A DNA stretch of 55,823 nucleotides from SIG565 sp045540055 (lineage in GTDB: Bacteria > Bacillota > Clostridia > Oscillospirales > Acutalibacteraceae), in assembly GCA_045540055.1 (NCBI GenBank), contig JAZQGO010000028.1, forward strand, positions 1 through 55,823, read 5' to 3'. The position numbers and the translations under genes were made by a program. The notes under the pieces are model-generated. The model was not told the origin of the DNA. It saw nothing but the letters and a program-made list of their open reading frames with translations, and did no database searches. Positions 7,180 to 16,827 of the stretch are shown piece by piece. Position 1 is the first letter of the stretch; the number at the start of each line of letters is the position of its first letter.

Positions 7180-8400
7180 ATGTATAACGAAAAGCAGAAT
7201 ATTTTCATATATAGAATAGCGCAGTTTGCCTCGCGGCTTATTTCTACCTTTGTGTTTAAACGCGAGATTATCAGAAACGAGATAAAGGGTAAGAAGGGGC
7301 CTTTTGTAGTTATTGCCAATCATCAGGCGGTGCTTGATTTTGTCAATCTGATTAGTATAACTAATGTCCCTATGACCTTTGTTATCAGTAATTCCTTTTA
7401 CAATTCTCTGCCCATTAAAAACATTATGTCGAAATTAGGCCTGATCCCTAAACAGCAGTTTCAGACCACCGTCAAGGATATGAAGCGAATGAAGGCTGTT
7501 ATCGACGACGGCAGACCGTTGGTTATTTATCCTGCGGGACTTATGTGTGAGGACGGACTTTCTACGCCCATACCGTCGGCTACATATAAATTTCTTAAAT
7601 GGCTTAAAGCTGACGTCTATGTAGCACGCACCTACGGCACATATTTTTCAATGCCAAAGTGGGCGAAGGGTATGCGAACAGGCAAAACACAGCTCGATGT
7701 TTACAAGCTTTTCTCTAAAGAAGAGCTTGAGACTATGGATGTCGATATTATTAAAGCGAAAACAGATGAGGCTATACTGTTTGACGCATATCGTGAGCAG
7801 GAGCAGCGACTTTTCAAGTACTCTAAAAACGATAATATTGAGGGACTCGAAAATGTGCTTTATATGTGTCCGCACTGCAGTTCTGAATTTACCATGGCTG
7901 TAAAAAATAAAAACACTATTTTTTGCGAGAAATGCGGGTATGAGCAGTATAGCGATAAGCACGCCTTTATGCATAATACTGTGGGCAAGGGCAGGGAAAT
8001 CCGCTATGTGTCGGATTGGAGCCGCTTTATATACGATGACCTCAAATCTAAAATAAAAGATGGTATTGTGACTACACTTTCGGCAGATACAGCCGTCAGG
8101 ATGATTGACCACGATAAAAAGAAGTTTGTCGATGTCGGTGCGGCTAAAATCACCCTTATGAACGAGCGGTTTATTATAAACGGTAGTATAAATGGCGAGC
8201 AGGTAGAGCTTTGCGTGCCGATAGTCAATTTTGCTTCGTTGCCGTTTAGCCCTGGCAAGTATTTTGAAATTCAGCACGGTGAAAATATATACCGTTGTGT
8301 GCTAAACGACGGCAGGCTTGTAATGAAGTTTATAAATATGGTTAAAATATTTTATGAGTTAAATCAAGGTTGCGCGGCGTCACTTGAAAAGTCAAAATAA
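7180..8400 (+). CDS. PlsC-like acyltransferase with C-terminal zinc ribbon
   Basis: About 406 residues. The N-terminal ~190 form an acyltransferase domain with the catalytic NHQAVLD (H-x4-D) and VIYPAGL as the substrate-binding block, as in 1-acylglycerol-3-phosphate acyltransferases. Then comes a zinc-ribbon-like CPHC...CEKCGY (about residues 230-255), followed by a beta-rich tail of ~130 residues I cannot name. Such a zinc ribbon is unusual for PlsC. ATG 7180 is preferred because GGAGAG lies 4-6 bases upstream; the earlier ATG at 7168 abuts its purine tract. TATAAT is at 7145-7150. Confidence 0.8.
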   Translation: MYNEKQNIFIYRIAQFASRLISTFVFKREIIRNEIKGKKGPFVVIANHQAVLDFVNLISITNVPMTFVISNSFYNSLPIKNIMSKLGLIPKQQFQTTVKDMKRMKAVIDDGRPLVIYPAGLMCEDGLSTPIPSATYKFLKWLKADVYVARTYGTYFSMPKWAKGMRTGKTQLDVYKLFSKEELETMDVDIIKAKTDEAILFDAYREQEQRLFKYSKNDNIEGLENVLYMCPHCSSEFTMAVKNKNTIFCEKCGYEQYSDKHAFMHNTVGKGREIRYVSDWSRFIYDDLKSKIKDGIVTTLSADTAVRMIDHDKKKFVDVGAAKITLMNERFIINGSINGEQVELCVPIVNFASLPFSPGKYFEIQHGENIYRCVLNDGRLVMKFINMVKIFYELNQGCAASLEKSK

Positions 8401-8447
8401 ATATATTATACTAATAACAGTAAATACATAATAAGGAGAACTTGATT

Positions 8448-8627
8448 ATGGCTAAAGATTTAAGAAGTAATTGGAAAGAAACAGGCACAAGCCTTGGTCA
8501 CGCATTTCGTGATTTAGGTAAAACTCTTATCAAAACAGGCGCAACGGCCGTTAAGAAGGTTGACCAGTGGGCCAACAGTGAGGATACTGATAATGCACCT
8601 GAGAAGAATGACGAAACAGTGGAATAA
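8448..8627 (+). CDS. Small soluble protein, hypothetical
   Basis: 59 residues starting MAKDLRSNWK, helical and amphipathic in the first 40 (two stretches rich in Lys/Thr with GxxxG-like spacing), then an acidic tail (SEDTD...EKNDE). No motif recognised. ATG 8448 is well supported by AAGGAG at 8433-8438; an in-frame TTG at 8442 is less likely. The gene follows the acyltransferase by 47 bases and may be co-transcribed. Confidence 0.65.
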   Translation: MAKDLRSNWKETGTSLGHAFRDLGKTLIKTGATAVKKVDQWANSEDTDNAPEKNDETVE

Positions 8628-9043
8628 TTTTTGACGGGTACTATAATCTGTGGCCTTGCGGCTTCGATAATAGAACAATTTTTTAAATTACAAAATTGCG
8701 CACACCTGAAAAAGATGAATTTTTATTGGGATAACAGACGAAAAGGCACGGTATGCGTCAGCATTACCGTGCCTTTTTAACACATTAGACCGCAAAAATT
8801 TGCTTTTTCGGGCAAATTATCCCTGTGCGAGCGCTCCGTTAAGGGCGTTTTTTAAAAATTTTACTATATTTGCTCTGTGGTATGCAAAAATTTTATCTAT
8901 TTTGCTGTGTTTTTGGCTGTAAAACATTACCACTTACAAAAAAACGGCAAATAGTGTAAAATAAAAGAGCAAGTATAGACAAGTTTTTTATAAGAATTTA
9001 ATGTATAATCTATAGTGTAAAAATATTTAAAAAGGAGAAAACC
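8628..9043. other. 416-base intergenic region with a terminator and promoter
   Basis: Nothing coding is seen. It holds an intrinsic terminator at 8741-8778 and, close to the next gene, an extended -10 (TGTATAAT, 9002-9009) without a good -35 box. A GGCCTTGCGGC stretch at about 8652-8662 matches one in the hairpin cluster near 1190. Confidence 0.5.
8741..8778 (+). terminator. Rho-independent terminator
   Basis: AAAAGGCACGGTA / TACCGTGCCTTTT (8741-8753, 8765-8777) is a 13-base stem with an 11-base loop followed by T. It separates the small protein gene from the giant exported protein gene. Confidence 0.8.
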
Positions 9044-12000
9044 ATGAAAAACTTTACCAAACTTTCAAAAAAGGCACTTTCTTTAATTGTGGCATTGGTA
9101 ATGATTTTCAGCGTGTGCTCTGTATCCTTCGGCGCATTCGCTGAAGCGGCAGATTATATCGTTGAGTATAATAACCCTGCCATACCGATGTACGCACAAA
9201 CCACAGTCGATTTATCGGCGGTTTCGGTTTATCTTACCGACGACTATCTTGCCGACGGTAGTGATATTAACTGGTCTACCGAAGATGATTCGATTGAACT
9301 CGACAACTCCGCAAAAACCCTTACAATTTATGCCGAGGGCGTATATGAATTATACGCTACATATAACGGCATAACCAAGACGGTTGTGGCTATCGTTTTG
9401 CCTGAGGATGCTACAGGCGACGAAAACGGTATCTACGAGGCTACCTTGTTTGAGTATGATTTTACCACAGGCACTTGGGAAGACTTTAAAAAGGATTGGT
9501 CTTTGCAGAGAAAGCTTTCTAACGTTGCAAGCTTTTCGGCTCCCGCTGCGCCCCAGATTTCTACAAAAACATATTCAACAAGCGGTTTTGTTCCCTTCGT
9601 TGCTTCCTATAACGATGAGACAGGAACAAAGGTTAACAACTATGTTTACTTTAATAAGGGCACAAGAAATATCGGTTATATGTACTTAAAACAGGGAAAT
9701 GCTGTAGAAAATTTCTCTGATTATAATGTATATGCTACAGGTTATCTTGGTCAGACCGCCTATAGTGGTGAGACCAGCACTTCAGGCTCGGGTACTTCTC
9801 GTGCAGGTATTCTCGGTCGTGTAGTCTTAAATAAGGACGGCGTGCTTGATTATAAATCAGATTATCAGGCAGCACTGACATCTATTGTTAATTATGGTGA
9901 TTATAAGGTTGATAGCGCTTACGCACACCTTAATGCTTACTTTACCTCGGACGCTTGTATGTTGTGGGACTATGACGGTACAAAAGACACCACCTACGAT
10001 TACTTTGGTACAAATGTTACGGGTATCGCTGTAGGCAATCTTTACACTGTTTATGCCCGCTATGACGGTAATGAAATTACCACAGGTCTTACAAAGGGCG
10101 AGTACGAAACAGCTACAGCCTTTGCTGAGCGTACCATTAATTCAGAGTGCACCGAAAAAGAGTCAGAAACCTCTACTACATATAAAGCAGGCGATGTCGG
10201 CCTTTGTGTAGAACAGCCCGGTACCGTAGGCTTTATGTACAACGGCGCCGAAACTCAGTTACAGAAATTCAGGGTTACACATAATATCGACCTTAATAAT
10301 ATGCCGGTTGTTATTACTACAGAGCCTGTAACATATTTTACGGTTGACGGCGAGCTTCCGTATTTCGTTATGTACGAAAATACAACAGTAGATCTTTCTA
10401 AGTTTATTGTTACTATTGACGGTACAGGCTATGTTGGCAATCAGCTCGAGTGGTCTACAACCGATACAGGTATCGTACTTGACAGTGAAAATCTGCTGTT
10501 AACATCAGGTGCATACGGTAACTATACCTTGACCGCCACCAAAGACGGCGTATCTGCCGATGTTTATCTGTATGTAATCAAAGAGGGCGATACAGAAGTT
10601 AATATCATTGATTACGACTTTACCACAGGTAGTTGGGAAGATTGGTCTAAAGATTGGGGCATTCAGTCTGCCAAGAATGGCAGCGGCACAGTAACATGGA
10701 ATGACCCTGTAACCTCACTGACACAGTCTACCTATGATTATAGCACTAATAATATTAAGGGTATTGTTCCCTTTGTTACAGCATATAAGAATGATGCAGG
10801 CACTACCGTGAAGACTAATCTTCAGGGTCAATATGTCGTTGGGTTTATGTATTCCAAAAACCCGCTTATCGCCAAGATGAGCGATTATACCATAACCGCT
10901 AAAGCCTATCTTTACGACCGTGGCTATAGTAATAGCACAAGCAGCAGCCGTTCGGGTGAAAATGGTTGGGCAGGTCTTGTAGGTCGTATTGGTCTTGTTG
11001 ATGGTGTTGTTACGACAGCATCTACCTATGAAGCCTATCCGATTTCATGGTATCGTAGCAGTGTTAATGATTTTCCTGCGACCATTGCTGCCGCTAAAGA
11101 AGCGGGTCTTTCAGCGTTCGATGGTACAACAAGTGCGGTAACTTTAAAGGGATATCCTGTTCGTGTGTTAACAAGTGGATTATATAAGATTGCAAATGCT
11201 CAGCAGTACTATGCACCTGATAGTGTAGGTAATGACATTGATGATACTAATATTCAAAAGCAGTATATAACCTATCAGACAGTATTTTCGGGCAATAATG
11301 CTACCGTTGGCTTTGGACTTGAAGACAGCGTTGCTACCGATACTACAACAATTGCAAACACTTCTTACCGTTTGTCATCCAGCGGCACAACGATTTATCA
11401 AAACGGTTCAGGCTTAAATAACCAGAATACAGGTACCGTTGGTTTCTGTTACTTCGGTGTTGAGGACGCTATCCAGAACTTCAAGGCAACCGTTGCACTT
11501 GATACTGCACGCATACCCGAAACCGTAGTAATTCCCGAGCCCGAGTATACCGAAGTAGCGGCCGATGCCGAGCTTCGTATGTCACCTGATGTTAAGACTG
11601 ATTTGTCTATGGTAAGGGTTACTTTCTCAGACGGTACTCAGGCCGTGGGCGCTGCAGTTCAGTGGAGCTGTTCCGACAGCAATATCACTATTGAAAATAA
11701 CGTTCTCTCCGCTGCGGCTGAGGGCGGTTATGCACTTACAGCTACGAGTGGCGATAATTCAAGAACTGTTAATCTTTATGTTGTTGACGGTGACGCTACC
11801 GATATAACACTTGCCGATTTTGACTTTACCGATGCCGATACCAAGGCAAATTGGAATCAGTATTTCGGTCTTAACTTCTCGACCTCAGGTAAATCTAAGT
11901 TAGCAGTAAGCGATACATTACCCACCACAAGCTATTCAGCTAAGGGCATCGTACCATTTACATATAATATTAACGGTACTAAATATGGCTCTCAGGGTAA

Positions 12001-15000
12001 TACCGATAATGGTTTATACGGTGTATTCTATTTAAAGGATGATTTTGTAGCAAGCCTTTCTGATTATACAGTAAACGCTAAATTTGCGATGTTCGGCAGC
12101 GATAAAAAAGCACCTTATAATAACGGCGGCAGTGCTTCGCATATGTCAGGCTTCGGTCTTGCTTCACGCATCGTCGTTGGTGAAGATGGCGTTGTTGACG
12201 ACCTATTCAAGATGAATGTCTGGGGTGACTGGGCAGGGTCCACTCTTGTTGGATATTTGAATAGCACAAAGCTTGCAACAAACTGGACATACACTAATTG
12301 GTCAGCATTTACTTCTATGCAGGCCGTTTGTAATGACACAAGCGTTTCTGTTACCCTGGCAGGTAGCGAAACTGTAGAACTTACCGATTCTACATATTCT
12401 GCAGGTACTGCAGGTATGTTCTATAAGGGCGTTGACTTTGACCTGCGCTCATTTACCGTTACACACTCACTCGCAAACAGTGAGTTTGCACCCGTAGCGG
12501 TTATAGAAGAGGAACCAACACCCACCGTTATGGACGGTATCAACATTGGTGTAAATGAGGTTATCAATTTAGGTCAGGTTACCGCAGTATTCAAGGGCGC
12601 TAACGTTTTGGGTAGCGAAATTGAATGGTCGGCTGACGATAACAATGCTTATGAGCTTAATGGTACTAAGCTTTACACCTTCGGTGAGGCTGATTTTGCC
12701 CTTAACGCTACATACGGTGGTATTACAAAGACCATCAATGTTTCTATTAAGAAAGAATACAACAATACTAACGAAAATGCAGTAAATATGCTTTCATCGT
12801 TTGATGGTGGTAGTCTTGCTCTTTCTAAGTATGGCTATGGTAAGTATATTATTACCGTTAATGCAAACGATGGTTATATCCTAAAGGCAGGCTCACTTAA
12901 AGTAAATGTTGGCGGTCAGACCATCGGTGTCACAGCCAGAGCAAATGCCGCAGGTACAGTATTCGGCTTTAACGCCGACTCTATTGACGGCGCAGTTGTT
13001 TCGGCTGAATTTGTTGAAAACGACATAGCCGACATAGCAATGCTCGGCGGTACAATTCGACTTGAGACAGCCGATAAAACATCGGGTATCCGTTTTGGCG
13101 GACGTGTTAATAATATTAAATCTGCCAAGATGACCGAAACCATTGTTGTTGACGGTAAGACATACAAAACACTTGGTATAGGTTCTCTGTTCATTCCCTC
13201 TGCTTTAATTAAGGATGGCGGTCTTACCGTAGATACAGAGAATGTTAAAAACAAGGTTATTTCATCACTAATCGATTCAACAGAAAATTACGCAGACGTT
13301 GCCGTTACCTTAACAGGTATTCCTGAAGGTAAGTCGCGTGACCTTATGATTTCGGCTCGCACATACGTTATGTACGAAGATGAGAACGGCGATACACAGT
13401 ACTACTACAGCGATATAGTTGAGCGTTCTTATAATGAGGTTTATAATATCGTTTATCCGACAGTTGAGCACGCAGGCGCAATCAGTGATATCGTTTCGGT
13501 TGAAAGTGCCGACCTATCAGGTCTTAATAAAGAATTCGCATTCAAGCTTTCTGTAGTAGGACGCTACACAGTAGAGTATGTTCTTGAGCGTGCTGACGGA
13601 ACTCAGATTTCAAGCGGCGTTATCAGCTCACTCGATGCCTTTAAGCCTTATTCAAAGATTGTTGCTTTGGGCGACACAATCGGTAAATATAAGCTCAATG
13701 TAACCGTTAAAGATGCCGACCTTACAGGTCGTGAATCAAAGACCGATTTAACAGGTGCTTACACAATTACGGTATATGATGAGGATATTCTTATCAGCGA
13801 TACCCAGAGATACCTCAATCAGCAGAGTTGTGAGTATGGCAACACTAAGGGTGAGGGTACAACCTACCTTAAGTTTACCCTTATGTCTGACCAGCACTAT
13901 GCGTGGTCGAGTTACGGCGACGGCAATAATTCGTATATGAATCAGCGTAAAAACTTTGCCGAATCGCTTAATAAAACCGATACAGAGTTTGTATTTATGC
14001 CGGGTGACAACGTTGACTGGGCTCTGGCATATAGAAGCAATATTCAAACAAATCAAAACCTCTATGTATTGCAGGAAGCATTAGCTCCGCTGACCGATAA
14101 GGATGTATACGCTATTTTCGGTAACCACGATACCGACACCCATGATTTTGCTAATAGGGTAGTAATCAATGCGGGCAATGTAACAATTTTAGGCTATTCA
14201 TCAACCTATCAAGCTCTTGCAGCAGGTTCAGGTGAAGTTCGCAGCACAACCGTCGTCAGCAATTCAACAATCAATTGGCTTAAAGAACAGTGTGAGGCAG
14301 CGCTTGAGCGCAATCCCGACACACATCTCGTGTTTATCAACCACTATGCTGTTCAGAACAATACTGCTAAGTTCATCTGGCCAATGCTTTATGATGGTGA
14401 TGCAGATTTAGCGGCACAGAAGAAGCTAACCCTTAACCGCAACAAGCTGCTCGATGTAATAGCACAGTACGGCGTTGAGCTTTACATCAACGGTCACGAG
14501 CATAATAACAGTATGAATTTCGAAGAAATTACATATGAAAACGGCCTCGGCACAGGTTGTATTAACTACAACTGCGGCAACAATCCGACCGACTGTATCA
14601 TTGAAGAGTATATTGATGAAAACGGCGACAGCAAGCTTCGCGTTACTATGGACCAGTACGCATATGGTTCATTCACATCGGTTGTTGACGATATGTCAAG
14701 TGCGGTTTCAAAGACTGTAAGCTTTGACCTTATTGATAACGGTCTTACAGCCGAAGAAACAATTGCGGCTGCCGACGAATACTACACCGCCGATGCGGCA
14801 CTCCGAGCTGAGTATAGCGGTAAATACAACGACCTTTACAGCTACTCTTTTGAATTTGCGGGTACCGAAATAGTTGATGGTGTTAAGTGCTACAAGTTTA
14901 ACGTTTCGAGATTACTCTATTATGTAAGTGATAGCACAACCGTTTATGACGAGTCGGTTACCGACAAAACCGGAATTTTAAGAGAAGCCTTAGAAACGGT

Positions 15001-15034
15001 TTATATTTCGGGTGACGGCATAATAATCAAATAG
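9044..15034 (+). CDS. Giant exported metallophosphoesterase with Ig-like repeats
   Basis: 1996 residues with a signal peptide (basic start, hydrophobic core, cleavage near residue 35). Four Ig-like units begin near residues 45, 445, 850 and 1170, recognisable by (T/K)xDLS...W(S)xxD. The first three are each followed by a ~300-residue beta module starting DFTTGxWEDxxKDWG or a variant. Residues ~1327-1490 form a further domain with TSGIRFGGRV. The catalytic domain (~1600-1850) is calcineurin-like: D1616 and H1618 in SDQH, D1655 in GDN, GNHD (1693-1696), H1767 in NHY and GHEH (1817-1820). There is no sortase motif, dockerin or C-terminal membrane anchor, so it is probably released or held by the wall through the repeats. 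The substrate is unknown; candidates are nucleotides or wall or teichoic phosphodiesters. GGAGAAAACC precedes the ATG. Confidence 0.85.
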   Translation: MKNFTKLSKKALSLIVALVMIFSVCSVSFGAFAEAADYIVEYNNPAIPMYAQTTVDLSAVSVYLTDDYLADGSDINWSTEDDSIELDNSAKTLTIYAEGVYELYATYNGITKTVVAIVLPEDATGDENGIYEATLFEYDFTTGTWEDFKKDWSLQRKLSNVASFSAPAAPQISTKTYSTSGFVPFVASYNDETGTKVNNYVYFNKGTRNIGYMYLKQGNAVENFSDYNVYATGYLGQTAYSGETSTSGSGTSRAGILGRVVLNKDGVLDYKSDYQAALTSIVNYGDYKVDSAYAHLNAYFTSDACMLWDYDGTKDTTYDYFGTNVTGIAVGNLYTVYARYDGNEITTGLTKGEYETATAFAERTINSECTEKESETSTTYKAGDVGLCVEQPGTVGFMYNGAETQLQKFRVTHNIDLNNMPVVITTEPVTYFTVDGELPYFVMYENTTVDLSKFIVTIDGTGYVGNQLEWSTTDTGIVLDSENLLLTSGAYGNYTLTATKDGVSADVYLYVIKEGDTEVNIIDYDFTTGSWEDWSKDWGIQSAKNGSGTVTWNDPVTSLTQSTYDYSTNNIKGIVPFVTAYKNDAGTTVKTNLQGQYVVGFMYSKNPLIAKMSDYTITAKAYLYDRGYSNSTSSSRSGENGWAGLVGRIGLVDGVVTTASTYEAYPISWYRSSVNDFPATIAAAKEAGLSAFDGTTSAVTLKGYPVRVLTSGLYKIANAQQYYAPDSVGNDIDDTNIQKQYITYQTVFSGNNATVGFGLEDSVATDTTTIANTSYRLSSSGTTIYQNGSGLNNQNTGTVGFCYFGVEDAIQNFKATVALDTARIPETVVIPEPEYTEVAADAELRMSPDVKTDLSMVRVTFSDGTQAVGAAVQWSCSDSNITIENNVLSAAAEGGYALTATSGDNSRTVNLYVVDGDATDITLADFDFTDADTKANWNQYFGLNFSTSGKSKLAVSDTLPTTSYSAKGIVPFTYNINGTKYGSQGNTDNGLYGVFYLKDDFVASLSDYTVNAKFAMFGSDKKAPYNNGGSASHMSGFGLASRIVVGEDGVVDDLFKMNVWGDWAGSTLVGYLNSTKLATNWTYTNWSAFTSMQAVCNDTSVSVTLAGSETVELTDSTYSAGTAGMFYKGVDFDLRSFTVTHSLANSEFAPVAVIEEEPTPTVMDGINIGVNEVINLGQVTAVFKGANVLGSEIEWSADDNNAYELNGTKLYTFGEADFALNATYGGITKTINVSIKKEYNNTNENAVNMLSSFDGGSLALSKYGYGKYIITVNANDGYILKAGSLKVNVGGQTIGVTARANAAGTVFGFNADSIDGAVVSAEFVENDIADIAMLGGTIRLETADKTSGIRFGGRVNNIKSAKMTETIVVDGKTYKTLGIGSLFIPSALIKDGGLTVDTENVKNKVISSLIDSTENYADVAVTLTGIPEGKSRDLMISARTYVMYEDENGDTQYYYSDIVERSYNEVYNIVYPTVEHAGAISDIVSVESADLSGLNKEFAFKLSVVGRYTVEYVLERADGTQISSGVISSLDAFKPYSKIVALGDTIGKYKLNVTVKDADLTGRESKTDLTGAYTITVYDEDILISDTQRYLNQQSCEYGNTKGEGTTYLKFTLMSDQHYAWSSYGDGNNSYMNQRKNFAESLNKTDTEFVFMPGDNVDWALAYRSNIQTNQNLYVLQEALAPLTDKDVYAIFGNHDTDTHDFANRVVINAGNVTILGYSSTYQALAAGSGEVRSTTVVSNSTINWLKEQCEAALERNPDTHLVFINHYAVQNNTAKFIWPMLYDGDADLAAQKKLTLNRNKLLDVIAQYGVELYINGHEHNNSMNFEEITYENGLGTGCINYNCGNNPTDCIIEEYIDENGDSKLRVTMDQYAYGSFTSVVDDMSSAVSKTVSFDLIDNGLTAEETIAAADEYYTADAALRAEYSGKYNDLYSYSFEFAGTEIVDGVKCYKFNVSRLLYYVSDSTTVYDESVTDKTGILREALETVYISGDGIIIK

Positions 15035-15069
15035 TCCTCGTATTTTAGTTTTTAAAAAAGCTAAAATTT

Positions 15070-15114
15070 TAATAATCGCGCTCCCTCGTAAAAGGGGGGG
15101 AGCGATGATTATTA
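15070..15114 (+). other. Imperfect hairpin between giant protein and small peptide gene
   Basis: TAATAATC...CGCTCCC pairs with GGGAGCG...GATTATTA around a small internal mismatch. No T-tract follows, so it could allow partial read-through into the peptide gene at 15160 or protect the mRNA end. Confidence 0.45.
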
Positions 15115-15159
15115 TCCTTCGCAAAAACGAATAGTATTTTTAAAAGGGTGAAGACATAA

Positions 15160-15303
15160 ATGAACAAATATAAGAAACCCGAGCTTACAAAAGAGGAAAT
15201 ATCGGTTGAAGATGTAATCACGGTTGATTATACCGTTGACTCAGACGGCGAAGATATTTCCTGGAGTCAGGCCTGGACCTCGGCAATAAATCAACAAAAG
15301 TAA
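15160..15303 (+). CDS. 47-residue acidic peptide, hypothetical
   Basis: ATG at 15160 is preceded by AAAGGGTGAAG with good spacing and runs to TAA at 15301-15303. The product starts MNKYKKPELTKEEISVEDVI, continues with an acidic stretch (VDSDGEDI) and ends SWSQAWTSAINQQK. It has no signal peptide or Cys. The MxKYxKPxL...E(D)VIT opening resembles short, poorly described peptides that I associate with gut Clostridia, but that is memory rather than a match I can verify. A strong terminator follows directly, supporting a real gene. Confidence 0.6.
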   Translation: MNKYKKPELTKEEISVEDVITVDYTVDSDGEDISWSQAWTSAINQQK

Positions 15304-15306
15304 TTC

Positions 15307-15345
15307 AAAACGCTCTGCGGTTTTAAACTGCAGAGCGTTTTTTTA
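15307..15345 (+). terminator. Rho-independent terminator
   Basis: AAAACGCTCTGC / GCAGAGCGTTTT with an 11-base loop and a run of seven T ends the 47-residue peptide gene. Confidence 0.85.
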
Positions 15346-15438
15346 GGATTTAGGATTCTTTACGGGTGAACATTGTTCGCCCGTAAAAATATATAAAATA
15401 ATTGTATTTAAATTATGATTTTTTATCCCTTTTTAATC

Positions 15439-15467
15439 TTGACAATGCTTTTTCAAAGTACTAAAAT
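15439..15467 (+). promoter_or_regulatory. Sigma-A promoter for antiporter
   Basis: TTGACA (15439-15444), a 17-base spacer and TAAAAT (15462-15467) lie 40 bases before the ATG. A hairpin in the same gap (15361-15385, TACGGGTGAACA / TGTTCGCCCGTA with one G-T pair) has no clear role. Confidence 0.75.
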
Positions 15468-15506
15468 CATTAGGTTGAAGAAATTTTTTGAAACAAGGGG
15501 ATTATA

Positions 15507-16787
15507 ATGCAAGCATTACTAAGTTTATCTGTCGCAGTTTTTGCAGGACTTATGTTGTCGCGCCTTGCAAAGCTAGTTAAATTACCTGCCGTTACAGCAT
15601 ATCTTGTAGCAGGCATTCTGGTGGGTCCTTATGTGCTTGGCAGTCTTGGCATAAACGGACTTGGTTTTGTAAGCCTACAGGATATAAAGTCATATTCGAT
15701 ACTGTCGGACGTTGCGCTTGGCTTTATAGCCTTTTCGATTGGTAATGAATTCAGACTTTCTCATCTACGAAACACAGGTAAACAGGCTACTGTTATCGGT
15801 ATTATTCAGGCAGTTTTTACGACCCTCGTAGTCGATGCGGTGCTCATTGGCGTGCATTTAATTATACCAGATAAATTTCCGCTTCCGGCTGCCATTATGC
15901 TCGGCGCTATCGCCTCGGCAACTGCGCCTGCGGCTACCCTTATGGTAGTTCGTCAATATAAATCAAAGGGACCGCTTACCGACATATTACTTCCCATAGT
16001 TGCGCTTGATGATGCGGTGGGTCTTGTACTCTTTGCGGTATCCTTCGGTATATCAAAGGCCCTGATTTCAGGCCATGTAGATGTCCTGTCTGTTATAATC
16101 GAGCCGATATCAGAGGTGGTTTTGTCCCTCGCTCTCGGTGCACTTATGGGCCAGTTATTTACCTGGTCGGAAAGATTTTTCCATTCACGCTCAAAGCGCC
16201 TTTCAATGTCGGTTACCTTTGTGCTCGTAACGGTTGCACTCTCTATGCTTGAATTTAATATTGGCGGCATACATATCGCATTTTCATCGCTCCTTGTCTG
16301 TATGATGCTTGGTACGGTATTTTGTAATGAGTGCGATTTTTCCGAAGAGCTTATGGCGAGGGTAGAGCGTTGGAGCTCGCCGTTGCTTATTCTCTTCTTT
16401 GTTATCAGCGGCGCTGAGCTTGAGCTTTCGGTATTTAGAGATTATATAATCGTTATTATCGGTATTGTTTACATTCTCTCGCGATGTCTCGGTAAATACT
16501 TTGGCGCATTTACAAGTGCAAGGGCCGTTAAATGTGACAAAAACATCGTTAAATATTTAGGTATCACGCTTTTCCCACAGGCCGGCGTGGCGCTCGGTAT
16601 GGCTATAAAGGCCGAAGCCTTGGGCGAAATGGGCGTGATTGTTGCCAATATAACACTGTTTTCGGTGCTTATATATGAGCTTATCGGTCCGTTTCTTACA
16701 AAGCTTTCACTGCAAAAAGCGGGTGAAATTAAACCCGAAGAAAAGGTCAGCGCCCGTGAGCTTGCCAAACAGGGTAAAATACATTAA
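15507..16787 (+). CDS. Cation:proton antiporter, CPA2 family
   Basis: 426 residues, about 12 hydrophobic helices, opening with LPAVTAYLVAGILVGPYVLG, typical of the Na+/H+ exchanger domain of CPA2 (KefB/NhaS-like) proteins. The ion-site region is present as ASATAPAATLMVV...DDAVGLVLFA (the conserved Asp pair). There is no RCK/TrkA-N nucleotide-binding domain; the short tail is charged (EEKVSARELAKQ). It should exchange Na+ or K+ for H+ at the inner membrane. AAGGGGATT precedes the ATG. Monocistronic, with its own promoter and terminator. Confidence 0.88.
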   Translation: MQALLSLSVAVFAGLMLSRLAKLVKLPAVTAYLVAGILVGPYVLGSLGINGLGFVSLQDIKSYSILSDVALGFIAFSIGNEFRLSHLRNTGKQATVIGIIQAVFTTLVVDAVLIGVHLIIPDKFPLPAAIMLGAIASATAPAATLMVVRQYKSKGPLTDILLPIVALDDAVGLVLFAVSFGISKALISGHVDVLSVIIEPISEVVLSLALGALMGQLFTWSERFFHSRSKRLSMSVTFVLVTVALSMLEFNIGGIHIAFSSLLVCMMLGTVFCNECDFSEELMARVERWSSPLLILFFVISGAELELSVFRDYIIVIIGIVYILSRCLGKYFGAFTSARAVKCDKNIVKYLGITLFPQAGVALGMAIKAEALGEMGVIVANITLFSVLIYELIGPFLTKLSLQKAGEIKPEEKVSARELAKQGKIH

Positions 16788-16790
16788 GAT

Positions 16791-16823
16791 AAAAAATCCC
16801 AAGTCGTACGACTTGGGATTTTT
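16791..16823. terminator. Bidirectional terminator
   Basis: A near-perfect palindrome built on AAATCCCAAGTCG / CGACTTGGGATTT with A- and T-tracts on both sides serves the antiporter and the convergent minus-strand gene. Confidence 0.88.
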
Positions 16824-16827
16824 GGAT

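Noticed and set aside
7648..8277. 209-codon minus-strand frame antisense to the PlsC-like gene
   Set aside because: Codons are imposed by the real gene on the other strand; no ribosome site.
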